Source of the DNA: Oscillospiraceae bacterium
GTDB taxonomy: Bacteria; Bacillota; Clostridia; Oscillospirales; Ruminococcaceae
Assembly: GCA_028720105.1 (NCBI GenBank)
Contig: JAQYLI010000023.1
Location: 1-55,046 of the forward strand
Reading direction: 5' to 3'
DNA: 55,046 nucleotides
The notes under the pieces: model-generated
What the model was told of the DNA's origin: nothing
The model's database searches: none
Seen by the model: the letters and a program-made list of their open reading frames with translations, nothing else
In this document: in pieces, positions 1 to 8,766 of the stretch
Position numbering within the stretch: the first letter of the stretch is position 1
Layout: every line of letters starts with the position of its first letter
Position numbers and translations under genes: made by a program

Positions 1-15
1 ACAAATCGAAATTTG

Positions 16-89
16 GCGGGTGACGACCCGCGGCGAGACGTTCTGTAATTTATTCGGACATCAGACTGTCGGCTCGATAACGATACAAA
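16..89 (+). repeat. Dispersed hairpin repeat, copy A
   Basis: A GC-rich hairpin (GCGGGT, loop GACG, ACCCGC) at 16-31 is followed by a tail with GTTCTGTAATTTATT and GGCTCGATAACGATACAA. The same layout recurs at 131-201 (opposite strand), 33009-33100 and, with more drift, at 34072 and 36949. The stem sequence differs between copies but stays self-complementary, which suggests selection for the hairpin. Copies A and B face each other with hairpins on the outside. I do not recognise a named family. Confidence 0.65.
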
Positions 90-130
90 TATACTGACCG
101 ATATATTCCATTTGCGGTGCATATTATTTC

Positions 131-201
131 TACCGTTACCGAGCCGCGTGCTTCTTGCCCACAAAAAATTATAGAACGAGTGGCTGCAGGCTCAGCCTGC
201 C
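131..201 (-). repeat. Dispersed hairpin repeat, copy B (inverted)
   Basis: Read on the minus strand, this begins with GGCAGGCTGAGCCTGCAGCC, identical over 20 bases to the copy after argC. It continues with CGTTCTATAATTTTTT and ends with GGCTCGGTAACGGTA, closely matching the copy after argH. With copy A it makes an imperfect inverted unit of about 185 bp with hairpins at its outer ends. It lies about 100 bp upstream of feoB. Confidence 0.65.
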
Positions 202-299
202 AAATTCCCATTTATCGGGCAGATAATTTCTCCGCATAGTACAAGTCCGAATTACAATATAATGTTATGATAAACCATAGCAGGAAAGGATTTGATACT

Positions 300-2402
300 T
301 TGAGCAGAAATATCCGTCCCGAGGAAAGAAGCTGCGAGGTGAGCATCGCTCTGGCGGGCAATCCGAATGTGGGAAAATCCACCGTTTTCAACGCTCTTAC
401 GGGTATGAAGCAGCACACGGGCAACTGGACGGGCAAGACGGTCTCCACCGCAAGGGGAAGGTGCCTGAGAGGGGGAGGGAATATCGTTCTCACCGACCTT
501 CCCGGAACATATTCCCTAATGGCGCACTCCGCGGAGGAGCAGGTGGCGAGGGATTTTATTGCTTACGGCGGCAGCGAGGGGGTCATTGTGGTTTGCGATG
601 CCTCCTGCCTTGAGCGAAATCTTAATCTGGTTCTGCAGGTGATGGAGATAACTCCCCGTGTGCTTGTATGCGTAAATCTTCTTGACGAGGCGGCGAAAAA
701 GAAAATAGTCGTTGATATGAAGCGGCTGGAGGAGATACTTGGGGTGCCTGTGTGCGGCGTTGTGGCACGAAATGACACGGGGCTTGACGAGATGGTGGCG
801 AGGGTCGGAGAGATGTGCGGCAACACGCTTTCACAGCCGCCTGTTATTTATTCCGAGACGGTGGAAAGGGCGGTGGCGGAGCTTATGCCGCCCCTTGAAA
901 AGCTGCTTCGGGGAAGGATTTGTGAGCGGTTTGCGGCGCTTCGTATTCTTGAGAGGTGCGAAGAGTTTATTTCCACTCTTGACAGCTTCACCTGCGGGGA
1001 GCTGAAAAATGCGCTTTCCGATGAGGACGGGGAGCTTGGGGCGGCGTATAACAGGGCGCTGGCAATTCTGGGGGAAAGCGGTCTTGATGCGGCGGCGCTG
1101 AGAGATTTGACGGTGACCACCATTGTCAGGCGTGCGGAGGAAATTGCGGGGGAGGCTGTCAGGCAGGAGCTGCCCGATTATTACGAGCGTGACAGGCGGA
1201 TTGACAGGATTCTTACTCACAGGATATGGGGTCTGCCCGTTATGCTCCTTATGTTGGCGGTGATTTTTTACATAACAATTGCGGGGGCAAATTATCCGTC
1301 CGAGTGGCTTTCGGCGGCACTTGGGTCGCTGGGTGAGATTTTCAGAGGGTGGCTTTGCGAGGCGGGGTGTCCCCAATGGGCGGAGAGTATGCTTATTGAC
1401 GGAGTCTACAAGGTGCTTAGCTGGGTCACTTCGGTAATGCTGCCGCCTATGGCGATTTTCTTTCCGCTGTTTACGCTCCTTGAGGACGTGGGGTATCTTC
1501 CTCGGGCGGCTTTTAACCTTGACAGGTTTTTTAGCCGTGCTAATGCCTGCGGAAAACAGGCGCTTACTATGGCTATGGGGCTTGGGTGCAATGCGGCGGG
1601 AGTTACGGGGTGCAGGATAATTGATTCTCCGAGAGAGCGGCTCATTGCCATTCTTACCAATGTTTTTATGCCTTGTAACGGACGATTTCCCGCTCTTATA
1701 ACCCTTATCGGTCTGCTTACGGCGGCGGGGACGGGAGGAAGCCTGCTCAGCGCAGTTATGCTCACGGGAGTTATTGCATTGGGGGCTGTTATCACATTTT
1801 TGACATCAAAGCTGCTGTCAAAGACGGTGCTTCGGGGTGTGGCGGCTTCTTTTGCACTTGAGCTTCCCCCGTACCGCAGACCGCAGATAGGTAAAGTTCT
1901 TGTCCGCTCCCTGCTTGACAGGACGGTTTTTGTATTGGGCAGGGCGGTCACTGTGGCGGCTCCTGCAGGGCTTGTGATATGGCTGCTGGCAAATATTACG
2001 GTGGGAGATATGAGTCTGCTGTCTATGTGTGCGGAGTTTCTTGACCCGTTCGGCAGGATATTCGGTATGGACGGGGTGATTATTCTTGCGTTCATTCTGG
2101 GATTTCCCGCAAACGAGATAGTCCTGCCCATAATGATGATGATATATACGGGTCAGACCACTCTTACCGAGGCGGGCAGCGGTGCTATGGCGGAAATATT
2201 TGCCGCTAACGGCTGGACGGGTGTAACGGTGCTCTGCGTTATCATTTTTATGCTTTGTCACTTCCCCTGCTCCACCACCTGCCTTACAATTAAAAAGGAA
2301 ACGGGGTCGTGGAAGCAGACGGGGCTTGCTATGGCGCTGCCTACGGTCACGGGGCTGCTGCTCTGCGGTATTATAAACGGGGCATATCATCTGTTTGTAT
2401 AA
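300..2402 (+). CDS. feoB: Ferrous iron transporter FeoB
   Basis: FeoB imports Fe(II) across the cytoplasmic membrane; an N-terminal GTPase domain regulates the membrane part. G1 (AGNPNVGKST), G3 (DLPG) and an NLLD G4-like motif lie in the first 140 residues, followed by a helical domain and multiple hydrophobic segments from about residue 310. Conserved FeoB stretches GLGCNAAGVTGCR and PCNGRFP are present. I chose the TTG at 300 because an AGGAAAGGA ribosome site ends 9 bases before it; an in-frame ATG at 267 has no such site and overlaps the likely start of transcription (a TATAAT lies at 258-263). No feoA is visible in the 266 bases upstream. About 700 residues, normal for the family. Confidence 0.95.
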   Translation: MSRNIRPEERSCEVSIALAGNPNVGKSTVFNALTGMKQHTGNWTGKTVSTARGRCLRGGGNIVLTDLPGTYSLMAHSAEEQVARDFIAYGGSEGVIVVCDASCLERNLNLVLQVMEITPRVLVCVNLLDEAAKKKIVVDMKRLEEILGVPVCGVVARNDTGLDEMVARVGEMCGNTLSQPPVIYSETVERAVAELMPPLEKLLRGRICERFAALRILERCEEFISTLDSFTCGELKNALSDEDGELGAAYNRALAILGESGLDAAALRDLTVTTIVRRAEEIAGEAVRQELPDYYERDRRIDRILTHRIWGLPVMLLMLAVIFYITIAGANYPSEWLSAALGSLGEIFRGWLCEAGCPQWAESMLIDGVYKVLSWVTSVMLPPMAIFFPLFTLLEDVGYLPRAAFNLDRFFSRANACGKQALTMAMGLGCNAAGVTGCRIIDSPRERLIAILTNVFMPCNGRFPALITLIGLLTAAGTGGSLLSAVMLTGVIALGAVITFLTSKLLSKTVLRGVAASFALELPPYRRPQIGKVLVRSLLDRTVFVLGRAVTVAAPAGLVIWLLANITVGDMSLLSMCAEFLDPFGRIFGMDGVIILAFILGFPANEIVLPIMMMIYTGQTTLTEAGSGAMAEIFAANGWTGVTVLCVIIFMLCHFPCSTTCLTIKKETGSWKQTGLAMALPTVTGLLLCGIINGAYHLFV

Positions 2403-2404
2403 AA

Positions 2405-2436
2405 AAGGCTTCGGCAGCCATTCCTGCCGAAGCCTT
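2405..2436. terminator. Bidirectional terminator between feoB and the secreted protein gene
   Basis: Perfect 13-bp inverted repeat AAGGCTTCGGCAG / CTGCCGAAGCCTT with a 6-base loop. On the minus strand it is followed by a run of T, so it ends the gene at 2465-5230; on the plus strand the T-rich tail is weaker but follows the feoB stop directly. Confidence 0.85.
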
Positions 2437-2464
2437 GAGTTTGTTTTAAGTTCAGAGAGGTGAA

Positions 2465-5230
2465 TTACTCAACTACTGCTGTGTAATTCTTGCCGCCCTC
2501 AACGGTGAATGTTGCATTACCGTTAGAATTGAGGGTCTTGCTCTCAAGCTTAACGCTTGTGCTCTTTCTGCCCTTGTAGAGAGTAACTGTCTTGCCTGCG
2601 TATTCCTCGCCAAGCTTAACTGTTACTGTGCCTTCGCCCTTGATACCCTTAACAGAACCGTTGGTCTTGATGTAGTTCATCTCGGAATCATAAACGAAGA
2701 TGTAGGAGTTGGGAGCCGCACTCTTTATCATTGAAAGATAGCCGTTATCACTGCAAACGATCCTTACGCTGCCGGCAGGCATTTTGAAGCTGCCGCTTTC
2801 GGTGATCTTTGCAATTTTCTGATTGCCGCAGTATACGTTTGCATCATATCCGAACTCTGCCTTTACATAAACAACTGTGCCTGCTGCTGCAGAGGCAGTG
2901 CTTACGGAAGCATTTCTGTCGGTAACGATGGAGTAGTACTTAACAGGCTCGGGCTGAGGCTTGGGCTTAGCAGCTTCCTCATATACGATAGCATATGCGG
3001 AGAACAGCTTGGAGGAAACAGTGATAGTCTTGCTCTCGCTGTCAAACTTGCCGCCGATGTTTTCTGCCTTGCCGTCGTGAATTCTGATAACGGAATAGGT
3101 TCTGCCGTCTGCGATAATATCATCGGGAACGGAGATGGAGAAGGATACGTAATTTGCTGCCTCGGAAACATTTGCAGATACGCCGTTCATTGTCTTGACC
3201 AGTGCAACATCAAGGATAAGACCTGTCTTCTGACCGTCTGCAAGAGCGCCCTTGATAAGAGCTATGTCATCAGCGGAAACTGCCGACTCGTCCTTTACGG
3301 TCATTACAACGTCAAGTCTGTAGCCTGCGTCAACCAGCTTTGCATAGTCCTCGCCGAATACAGCCTTGAGAACGTCGTCCTTGCTGCCTGTGAAGCCGAT
3401 CTTTACTCCCTCGGGAACCTTGATCTCTACATCGGAAGAACCTTCGGACTTGAAGGTTACAACAACTGCGGCATTTTCAGCGGGCATTTCAAAGCTTGCG
3501 CCTGTGATAGCTGTGCCGTTTACAGTGATACTGCTAAGCTTATAGCCATTGGCGGGTGTTGCTGTGATCTTTACGGTATCGCCCATCTGAGCGGTGGTCT
3601 TATCGGCTTCTGCCTTGCCGCCCTCGGAAGAAGTAACTGTTACTGTGTAGGTTGACTTCTTGAAGGTAGCTGCAACGGTAACGTTCGCTTCGGGCATTAC
3701 AAAGCTTGTTCCTTCAATTGCAGTGCCGTTTACGGTGAGAGTATCAAGCTCATAGCCCTTTGCAGGGGTAACGATAAGCTCGATATTTTTGCCCTTAACT
3801 GCTGCTGTCATATTGTCCTTAACGGTTACGGTGCCGTTTGCAGTGTTGGAAACAGCGATATCAAATTCATCGGGTTCCTTTACTGCAAATACTGCTGTAA
3901 CTGTTACTGCCTTTGCAGGCATTGTGAATTTGTTGTTGGTGATTGTTACATCATCAGACTTCCACTCTACGAACTTGTAGCCGTCAGCGTACTTTGCTGT
4001 GAGAGTGATCTCCTCGCCCTCGGCGGCTTCGGTCTTGTCTGCGGAAGCTGTGCCGTAGGCTGCATCGTTGGTAGCAACGGTGATCGCATAGGTGTTCTTT
4101 TCAACGGTTACTTTGCAAGTGCCGGAAACAGTGTCGTTTGCCTTTGCGGTAATTGTTGCTGTACCTGCTGCTACTGCTGTAACCTTGCCGTTCTCGTCAA
4201 CTGTTGCAACAGTATCATCGGAAGACGACCAGGTGATAGTATCTGTTGTATCGGCAGGAAGAACCTCAGCTGTAAGGTCTGCAGTTTCACCGATCTTGAG
4301 AGTTGCGGTATCGGGGGTTACATTTACGGAAGTTGCGGGTACAGGAAGTACTACAGCAGAGGTATCAAGAATTGATACCTTTGTAATATTTGATGTCTTT
4401 TCATATGTCTGACAGCCTATGACCTCGTAATTTGAATCGATTAAAACAAATTTAGAGAACTTAACATCGGTATAACCTGTGGAGTTAGGTCCTGTTGAAG
4501 AAATAGAAGCAGCCTCATTTGAATCTTTCCACCAAGTATCATTGGTGCCTGCTCCTATTTTTCCAATGCCCCAGCCTGCTGTAACGCTGTTTCCCTGTTC
4601 AGTCTCTACGCCTGTTCCTGTTTTAAAGTAAACACGGAGCTTGGCATTTTCTGTAAGAGAGTCAGCGTCAAAATCAACGCCCTTGGTTAAAACAATATCC
4701 CCTGAATATGTATCCTCCGGCTTGATTACGGTTTCAACATAATTAACCCTTGCTACTTCAGAAGAAACAGCGGGAACTAAATAATACCAACTGTTTGTTT
4801 TATCTGTTGCAGGATTTCCGTTTGCTATGACCTTTATTTCAGGCGATGCACTTTTTACACTAAGTTCATAAGCATAACTACTTGAGGTATCATTATCCCA
4901 ATATACAGCAGTCATTCGGATTTCATCCAAAGCTGAATCTGCTGAGAAACTAAATGTTCCTGTACAGCCGTCAACATCACTTGTTCCGAAAGCGGCAGTA
5001 TAATCAGTTCCCTCCTTATCAATTTGTCCCCACCAGCCGGTAACAGTCTTATCTACACCGGCAACTTTATAGTCACCGTTTGTCTGTAGAATAACATTGC
5101 TAATTGACTTGTCAAAATGCACGGTATAATCTACCATATCCGCCGCACTAACACTCAACGGCGCAAACGCCATAGTAGTAACAGCCAACGCCGCCGCTGT
5201 CAAAGACGCCAAAATCTTTTTCAGCTTCAT
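2465..5230 (-). CDS. Secreted protein with Ig-like and InlB-type repeats
   Basis: A 921-residue exported protein. Residues 1 to about 29 are a signal peptide (MKLKKI start, hydrophobic core, SVSA-A end). Residues 30-290 are an unrecognised beta-rich, Trp/Tyr-rich region. A bacterial Ig-like group 2 domain lies at roughly 298-377, with WSSSDDTVATVDENGKVTA as its signature. Three divergent InlB B-repeats of about 70 residues follow at roughly 380-600, each ending in a FTMPAKAVTVTA- or FVMPEANVTVAATF-like strand. A beta-rich C-terminal part follows. There is no sortase motif, dockerin or transmembrane anchor at the C-terminus, so it is probably released or held non-covalently. AAAGGAGGAG precedes the ATG. 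An adhesive or carbohydrate-binding role is inference from the modules only. Confidence 0.85.
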   Translation of the reverse strand: MKLKKILASLTAAALAVTTMAFAPLSVSAADMVDYTVHFDKSISNVILQTNGDYKVAGVDKTVTGWWGQIDKEGTDYTAAFGTSDVDGCTGTFSFSADSALDEIRMTAVYWDNDTSSSYAYELSVKSASPEIKVIANGNPATDKTNSWYYLVPAVSSEVARVNYVETVIKPEDTYSGDIVLTKGVDFDADSLTENAKLRVYFKTGTGVETEQGNSVTAGWGIGKIGAGTNDTWWKDSNEAASISSTGPNSTGYTDVKFSKFVLIDSNYEVIGCQTYEKTSNITKVSILDTSAVVLPVPATSVNVTPDTATLKIGETADLTAEVLPADTTDTITWSSSDDTVATVDENGKVTAVAAGTATITAKANDTVSGTCKVTVEKNTYAITVATNDAAYGTASADKTEAAEGEEITLTAKYADGYKFVEWKSDDVTITNNKFTMPAKAVTVTAVFAVKEPDEFDIAVSNTANGTVTVKDNMTAAVKGKNIELIVTPAKGYELDTLTVNGTAIEGTSFVMPEANVTVAATFKKSTYTVTVTSSEGGKAEADKTTAQMGDTVKITATPANGYKLSSITVNGTAITGASFEMPAENAAVVVTFKSEGSSDVEIKVPEGVKIGFTGSKDDVLKAVFGEDYAKLVDAGYRLDVVMTVKDESAVSADDIALIKGALADGQKTGLILDVALVKTMNGVSANVSEAANYVSFSISVPDDIIADGRTYSVIRIHDGKAENIGGKFDSESKTITVSSKLFSAYAIVYEEAAKPKPQPEPVKYYSIVTDRNASVSTASAAAGTVVYVKAEFGYDANVYCGNQKIAKITESGSFKMPAGSVRIVCSDNGYLSMIKSAAPNSYIFVYDSEMNYIKTNGSVKGIKGEGTVTVKLGEEYAGKTVTLYKGRKSTSVKLESKTLNSNGNATFTVEGGKNYTAVVE

Positions 5231-5308
5231 TTTTATCTCCTCCTTTAATATTTTAATCGTTTTCAGCGCGAATGGGCGCAGAACGACTATAAATAGATTT
5301 ACATAGTA

Positions 5309-5337
5309 ATTGTATCATCTATTCCTAAAATTGTCAA
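5309..5337 (-). promoter_or_regulatory. Sigma-A-type promoter of the secreted protein gene
   Basis: On the minus strand TTGACA (5337-5332), a 17-base spacer and TACAAT (5314-5309), giving a 5' leader of about 70 bases that ends in a strong ribosome site. Confidence 0.75.
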
Positions 5338-5441
5338 TTAGCATAATTACAAATTACCCATTGCCTTATTTGTGGATTTATACAACAAAATTGCCATTAT
5401 TTCGGAAAAATGAGGGCAAAAAAATTTTCTTCCTTTTTGTC

Positions 5442-5470
5442 TTGACTTATGGAAGAAGAAATGGTATAAT
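5442..5470 (+). promoter_or_regulatory. tRNA-Leu promoter
   Basis: TTGACT, 17 bases, TATAAT; the -10 box ends 11 bases before the first base of the tRNA, so the primary transcript has almost no leader. Confidence 0.85.
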
Positions 5471-5481
5471 AAAAATATTAT

Positions 5482-5564
5482 GCGGGTATGGTGGAATTGG
5501 CAGACACGATAGACTTAGGATCTATTGCGTGAGCGTGCAGGTTCAAGTCCTGTTACCCGCACCA
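5482..5564 (+). tRNA. tRNA-Leu (anticodon UAG)
   Basis: The acceptor arms GCGGGTA / TACCCGC pair fully, followed by discriminator A and an encoded CCA. The anticodon arm is ATAGA-CTTAGGA-TCTAT with anticodon TAG, reading CUN leucine codons. A short variable arm (TTGCGTGAGCGTG) and a GGTTCAAGTCC T arm follow. It has its own promoter and terminator, so it is a single-gene transcription unit. Confidence 0.97.
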
Positions 5565-5568
5565 AAAT

Positions 5569-5604
5569 GGGCTTCCCCAAAATCGGGGAAGCCCTCGTTT
5601 TTTT
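5569..5604 (+). terminator. tRNA-Leu terminator
   Basis: Perfect 10-bp stem GGGCTTCCCC / GGGGAAGCCC with a 6-base loop, then TCG and a run of seven T, beginning 4 bases after the CCA end. It also lies just past the stop of the convergent phosphate transporter gene. Confidence 0.92.
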
Positions 5605-7372
5605 ATTTTTCCGACGTTTTCGGAAGGGGATATTTGTAGGAAAATTCCTTGAAAAGCTCTGCGAATTTCTCGTTGTCCTCGCTCTTTACGGCGTTAAGAT
5701 AACGGTGGTTCTCAAAGCTGTTGTCATTTATCTGAATGAGGTTTACGGCAATGTTGGAGCAGTGGTCGGAAATGCGCTCAAGGTCGGTGAGAAGGTCGGT
5801 GAATATAAATCCCTGCTCAATGGTGCAGGTCTTTGTTCTGAGCCTTTCCACGTGACGGGATTTCATTTCCGTCCTCAGATAGTCAACTACCTCTTCAAGA
5901 GGCTCTACCTTGTAGGCAAGGTCGATATCCTTTGACTCAAACGCCTTTACGGTGATGTCAAGTATCTCCTCGATCGCACCGAACATAACGTTCAGCTCCC
6001 GCTTCGCCATAGTGGAGAAGCTTACTTCCTTGGTGTGTATCTCTCTGGCAGTGTCCAGAATGTTCACGGCGTGGTCGGAAATTCGCTCAAAATCGCCTAT
6101 GGAATGGAGCAGGCAGGAAACGGTGCGGCTGTCGTCCATCGTAAGGCTGCGCCCCGAAAGCTTTACCAGATAGGTTCCCGTAATGTCCTCGTATTTGTCT
6201 ATCATATCTTCGTTTTCGAGTATCATCTGAGCCTTGTCCTCGTCAAAATTCTTGTAGAGGTCGAGGGCAAGGGAAATGGTGGTCTTTGCAAGAGATGCCA
6301 TTCTGTTTGTAACGTTGCGGCACTGCTCGATAGCCACACCGGGGGTGTTAAGGAAACGGTCGTCGAGAAGCACGAGATTTTCCGCAGGCTCCTTCTTCTC
6401 GTCACGAATGGTGAGGTACGCCAGCTTTTCAAGAATATGGGTAAATGGCAGGAGAACCAGAGTTGTGCCTATATTGAACACGGTATGGACAATGGCGATG
6501 GACACGCTCGTTACTTCCATATCCGCAAAGGTAAAGTGAATAAACGCGTCTAGAGTGTAGTAACACACCAGCGCAAGAACCGTTCCTATAATGTTAAAGT
6601 AAAGATGAACTGCGGCAACACGCTTTGCGCTCTTGTTTGCTCCTGCGGAGGAGATAATAGCGGTAACGCAGGTACCGATATTCTGACCGAGGATAATGGG
6701 AAGAGCCGCGCCGAATGTGATAAGGCCCGAATTTGAAAGGGTCTGGAGCATACCCACCGAAGCCGCCGAGGACTGAATGACCGCCGTAACAACAGCGCCC
6801 ACCAGAACGCCCAGAACGGGATTTTTGAAAAGGGTCATAAGGCTTGTGAACTTCTCCGACTCGCTGAGAGGTTCAACCGACTCGCCCATTGTGACCATTC
6901 CCCACATAAGCAGACCGAAGCCGATAAGAATACCGCCGATATCCTTTTTTTTGCCGTCCTTGGAAGCCATTCGCATTACAACTCCCACAAGAGCGAAAAG
7001 AGGAGCGAAATTCTTGGGCTTGCAGAACTGGATAAACAGGCTGTCGCCCTCAAGCCCCGTAAGGCTCAGTATCCAGGTTGTCACAGTGGTGCCGATATTT
7101 GCGCCCATTATAATTGATATCGCCTGTGAAAGGCGCATAAGTCCCGAGTTTACAAATCCTACAAGCATTACCGTGGTAGCAGATGAGGACTGCACCACCG
7201 CTGTTACGAGAATACCCAGCAGCAGACCCTTGAAGCGGTTGGAGGTAAGCTTCTCAAATATCTGCTCCAGCTTGCCGCCTGCCAGCTTTTCGAGCTTGTC
7301 GCTCATTAAATTCATACCGTAGAGGAACATTGCGAGACCGCCGAACAGGTGGATGACGTTGAAAATGGTCAT
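5603..7372 (-). CDS. Na/Pi-cotransporter family protein with PhoU-like domain
   Basis: A membrane transporter of the NptA/YjbB type, presumed to move inorganic phosphate with sodium. The first roughly 330 residues hold two Na/Pi repeat units with the conserved QSSSATTVMLVGFVN and QSSAASVGMLQTL motifs and paired GANIGTTVT / GQNIGTCVTA motifs. The last roughly 200 residues are a helical PhoU-like cytoplasmic domain with an ERISDHAVNI and ERISDHCSNIA repeat. I start at the ATG at 7372 (MTIFNVIHLFGG), 589 residues; the open frame reaches 7456, but that extension is basic and lacks a convincing ribosome site. An AAAGGA lies 12 bases upstream of the chosen start. Monocistronic, converging on the tRNA gene. 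Confidence 0.9.
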   Translation of the reverse strand: MTIFNVIHLFGGLAMFLYGMNLMSDKLEKLAGGKLEQIFEKLTSNRFKGLLLGILVTAVVQSSSATTVMLVGFVNSGLMRLSQAISIIMGANIGTTVTTWILSLTGLEGDSLFIQFCKPKNFAPLFALVGVVMRMASKDGKKKDIGGILIGFGLLMWGMVTMGESVEPLSESEKFTSLMTLFKNPVLGVLVGAVVTAVIQSSAASVGMLQTLSNSGLITFGAALPIILGQNIGTCVTAIISSAGANKSAKRVAAVHLYFNIIGTVLALVCYYTLDAFIHFTFADMEVTSVSIAIVHTVFNIGTTLVLLPFTHILEKLAYLTIRDEKKEPAENLVLLDDRFLNTPGVAIEQCRNVTNRMASLAKTTISLALDLYKNFDEDKAQMILENEDMIDKYEDITGTYLVKLSGRSLTMDDSRTVSCLLHSIGDFERISDHAVNILDTAREIHTKEVSFSTMAKRELNVMFGAIEEILDITVKAFESKDIDLAYKVEPLEEVVDYLRTEMKSRHVERLRTKTCTIEQGFIFTDLLTDLERISDHCSNIAVNLIQINDNSFENHRYLNAVKSEDNEKFAELFKEFSYKYPLPKTSEK

Positions 7373-7664
7373 ACTTTTGCTCAATCCTTTCACATTGCCA
7401 TAAGGAAAGCTTTTTCCGTTTGGCTTGCCGGGTTTTCTGCCCGACCGTTTCATCATATACTATTTTTCACAATACAAACTTATTTTATCATAAATAGATG
7501 AATTTCAAAATCATTTATTGTGAAGAATACGTGAAATACTTTACACATATCTTACCTTACAGGTGGGATATGTGGCGAAATTCAGGGCATCGGGCGGAGC
7601 TTTCGGGAATATGGGGCAAGTGATGTAAATTTTTAGTTACGATTATGTAAATACAACAAAAAAT
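7373..7664. other. Intergenic region with no gene seen
   Basis: AT-rich and without a supported coding frame beyond the in-frame extension of the phosphate transporter to 7456. It should contain the transporter's promoter (a weak TTGAAA...TAAAAT pair is visible on the minus strand near 7490-7515) but I cannot place it firmly. Confidence 0.4.
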
Positions 7665-7689
7665 CTCTCCCCGTCAAGGACAAGGAGAG
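7665..7689 (-). terminator. Terminator of the coaX to gspF-like unit
   Basis: On the minus strand CTCTCC, a 13-base loop that pairs partly, GGAGAG, then ATTTTTTG. It starts 16 bases past the stop of the GspF-like gene. Confidence 0.75.
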
Positions 7690-7704
7690 GTTTAAAGATC
7701 AGTA

Positions 7705-8754
7705 TTATATCATCGCCGACATAATATTCATCAGCGGCAGCATAACCGTCAGCATAATCGCCCCTGCGGCAAGGGTAAGCACAGCGGTAAGAGCAGGCTC
7801 AACAGCGCTTATTATCCTCTCCACGCTCCTGTCAGCCTCCTCGCTCATACGGCGGCTTATCTTCTGCCAGGCGGCGTCAAAGGAACCCGAGCTGTAGGAT
7901 ACCCGCAATGTGCGCGCGTAAAATACGGGCAATAACTCCGACTGCTCCACAGCGTCCGAAAAGGGAACATCATTCATAACAAGGGCGGCGCAGCGGTCAA
8001 TGCGCTCGTTCACACGCTTGCAGGAGCTTATTCCCCGAACATTGCTCAGAGCCTCCGAAGCGGAAAGACCGCTCATTATCATCATAGAAACCGCTCCCGA
8101 GAATTTCGCCAGCGCCACCGTCTCGGCAGTCTGACGAAAAAAGGGCAGCGAGCCGAGAAGATCGCCCGTTCCCACGCTTTTTCCGTTTGCGGCAAGGAAC
8201 ACCGCCCCGAACAGGAAAAGAACACCGCAGATTATAAGCATTACCGTACCCACCCCTGCGGCAGTCTCCACGCTTCTTGACACCGCCATATATACCTCGG
8301 GGTCGAATTCGGAGAAAATGTCCGCAAACATAGGCAGGACTTTAAGGGTAAGAACGGATATGACCGCCGCGGCGATAACCAGCATTATCATAGGAGAGAC
8401 CACAGCGCTACGCACGCTCTCCCCTATCCTCGCCTGCTTTTCGTAATAGTCCGTAAGAGCGGAAAGCGCCTCGTCCAGCCGTCCCGACAATTCCCCCGCC
8501 ATAACCGTTTTAACGCAGTATTCGGGAAAAACACCCGATTCCTCAAGAGCCGCATACAAGGGCTTTTCCATAGACAGGGAGTCTGTGACCGACTTTAGCA
8601 GTGCATTAGCCTCGGGAGTGCTCTTGCTCCGTGTCTGAGCCGCCATAACGGTAAGCCCGTCATAAACGGGAACGCCGGAATCAAGCACCTGCTCCAGCTG
8701 ATAGCAGAAATACGCCACCTCATCGGCAGTAAGGGGTCTTTTCTTTTTTGACAT
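7705..8754 (-). CDS. GspF/PilC-family inner-membrane protein (T2SS F domain)
   Basis: A 349-residue polytopic protein with two type II secretion F domains (roughly residues 10-130 and 210-335). Each has the usual pattern of a helical cytoplasmic part followed by membrane segments, including VVSPMIMLVIAAAVISVLTLKVLP after the first and ALTAVLTLAAGAIMLTVMLPLM at the C-terminus. VMAGELSGRLDEAL matches the conserved GE-SG-L family motif. Such proteins form the membrane platform of type IV pilus or type II secretion machines, yet no ATPase, prepilin or peptidase gene is nearby. It starts 12 bases after the penicillin-binding protein gene and ends the operon. Confidence 0.88.
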   Translation of the reverse strand: MSKKKRPLTADEVAYFCYQLEQVLDSGVPVYDGLTVMAAQTRSKSTPEANALLKSVTDSLSMEKPLYAALEESGVFPEYCVKTVMAGELSGRLDEALSALTDYYEKQARIGESVRSAVVSPMIMLVIAAAVISVLTLKVLPMFADIFSEFDPEVYMAVSRSVETAAGVGTVMLIICGVLFLFGAVFLAANGKSVGTGDLLGSLPFFRQTAETVALAKFSGAVSMMIMSGLSASEALSNVRGISSCKRVNERIDRCAALVMNDVPFSDAVEQSELLPVFYARTLRVSYSSGSFDAAWQKISRRMSEEADRSVERIISAVEPALTAVLTLAAGAIMLTVMLPLMNIMSAMI

Positions 8755-8766
8755 TTATATCACCCT

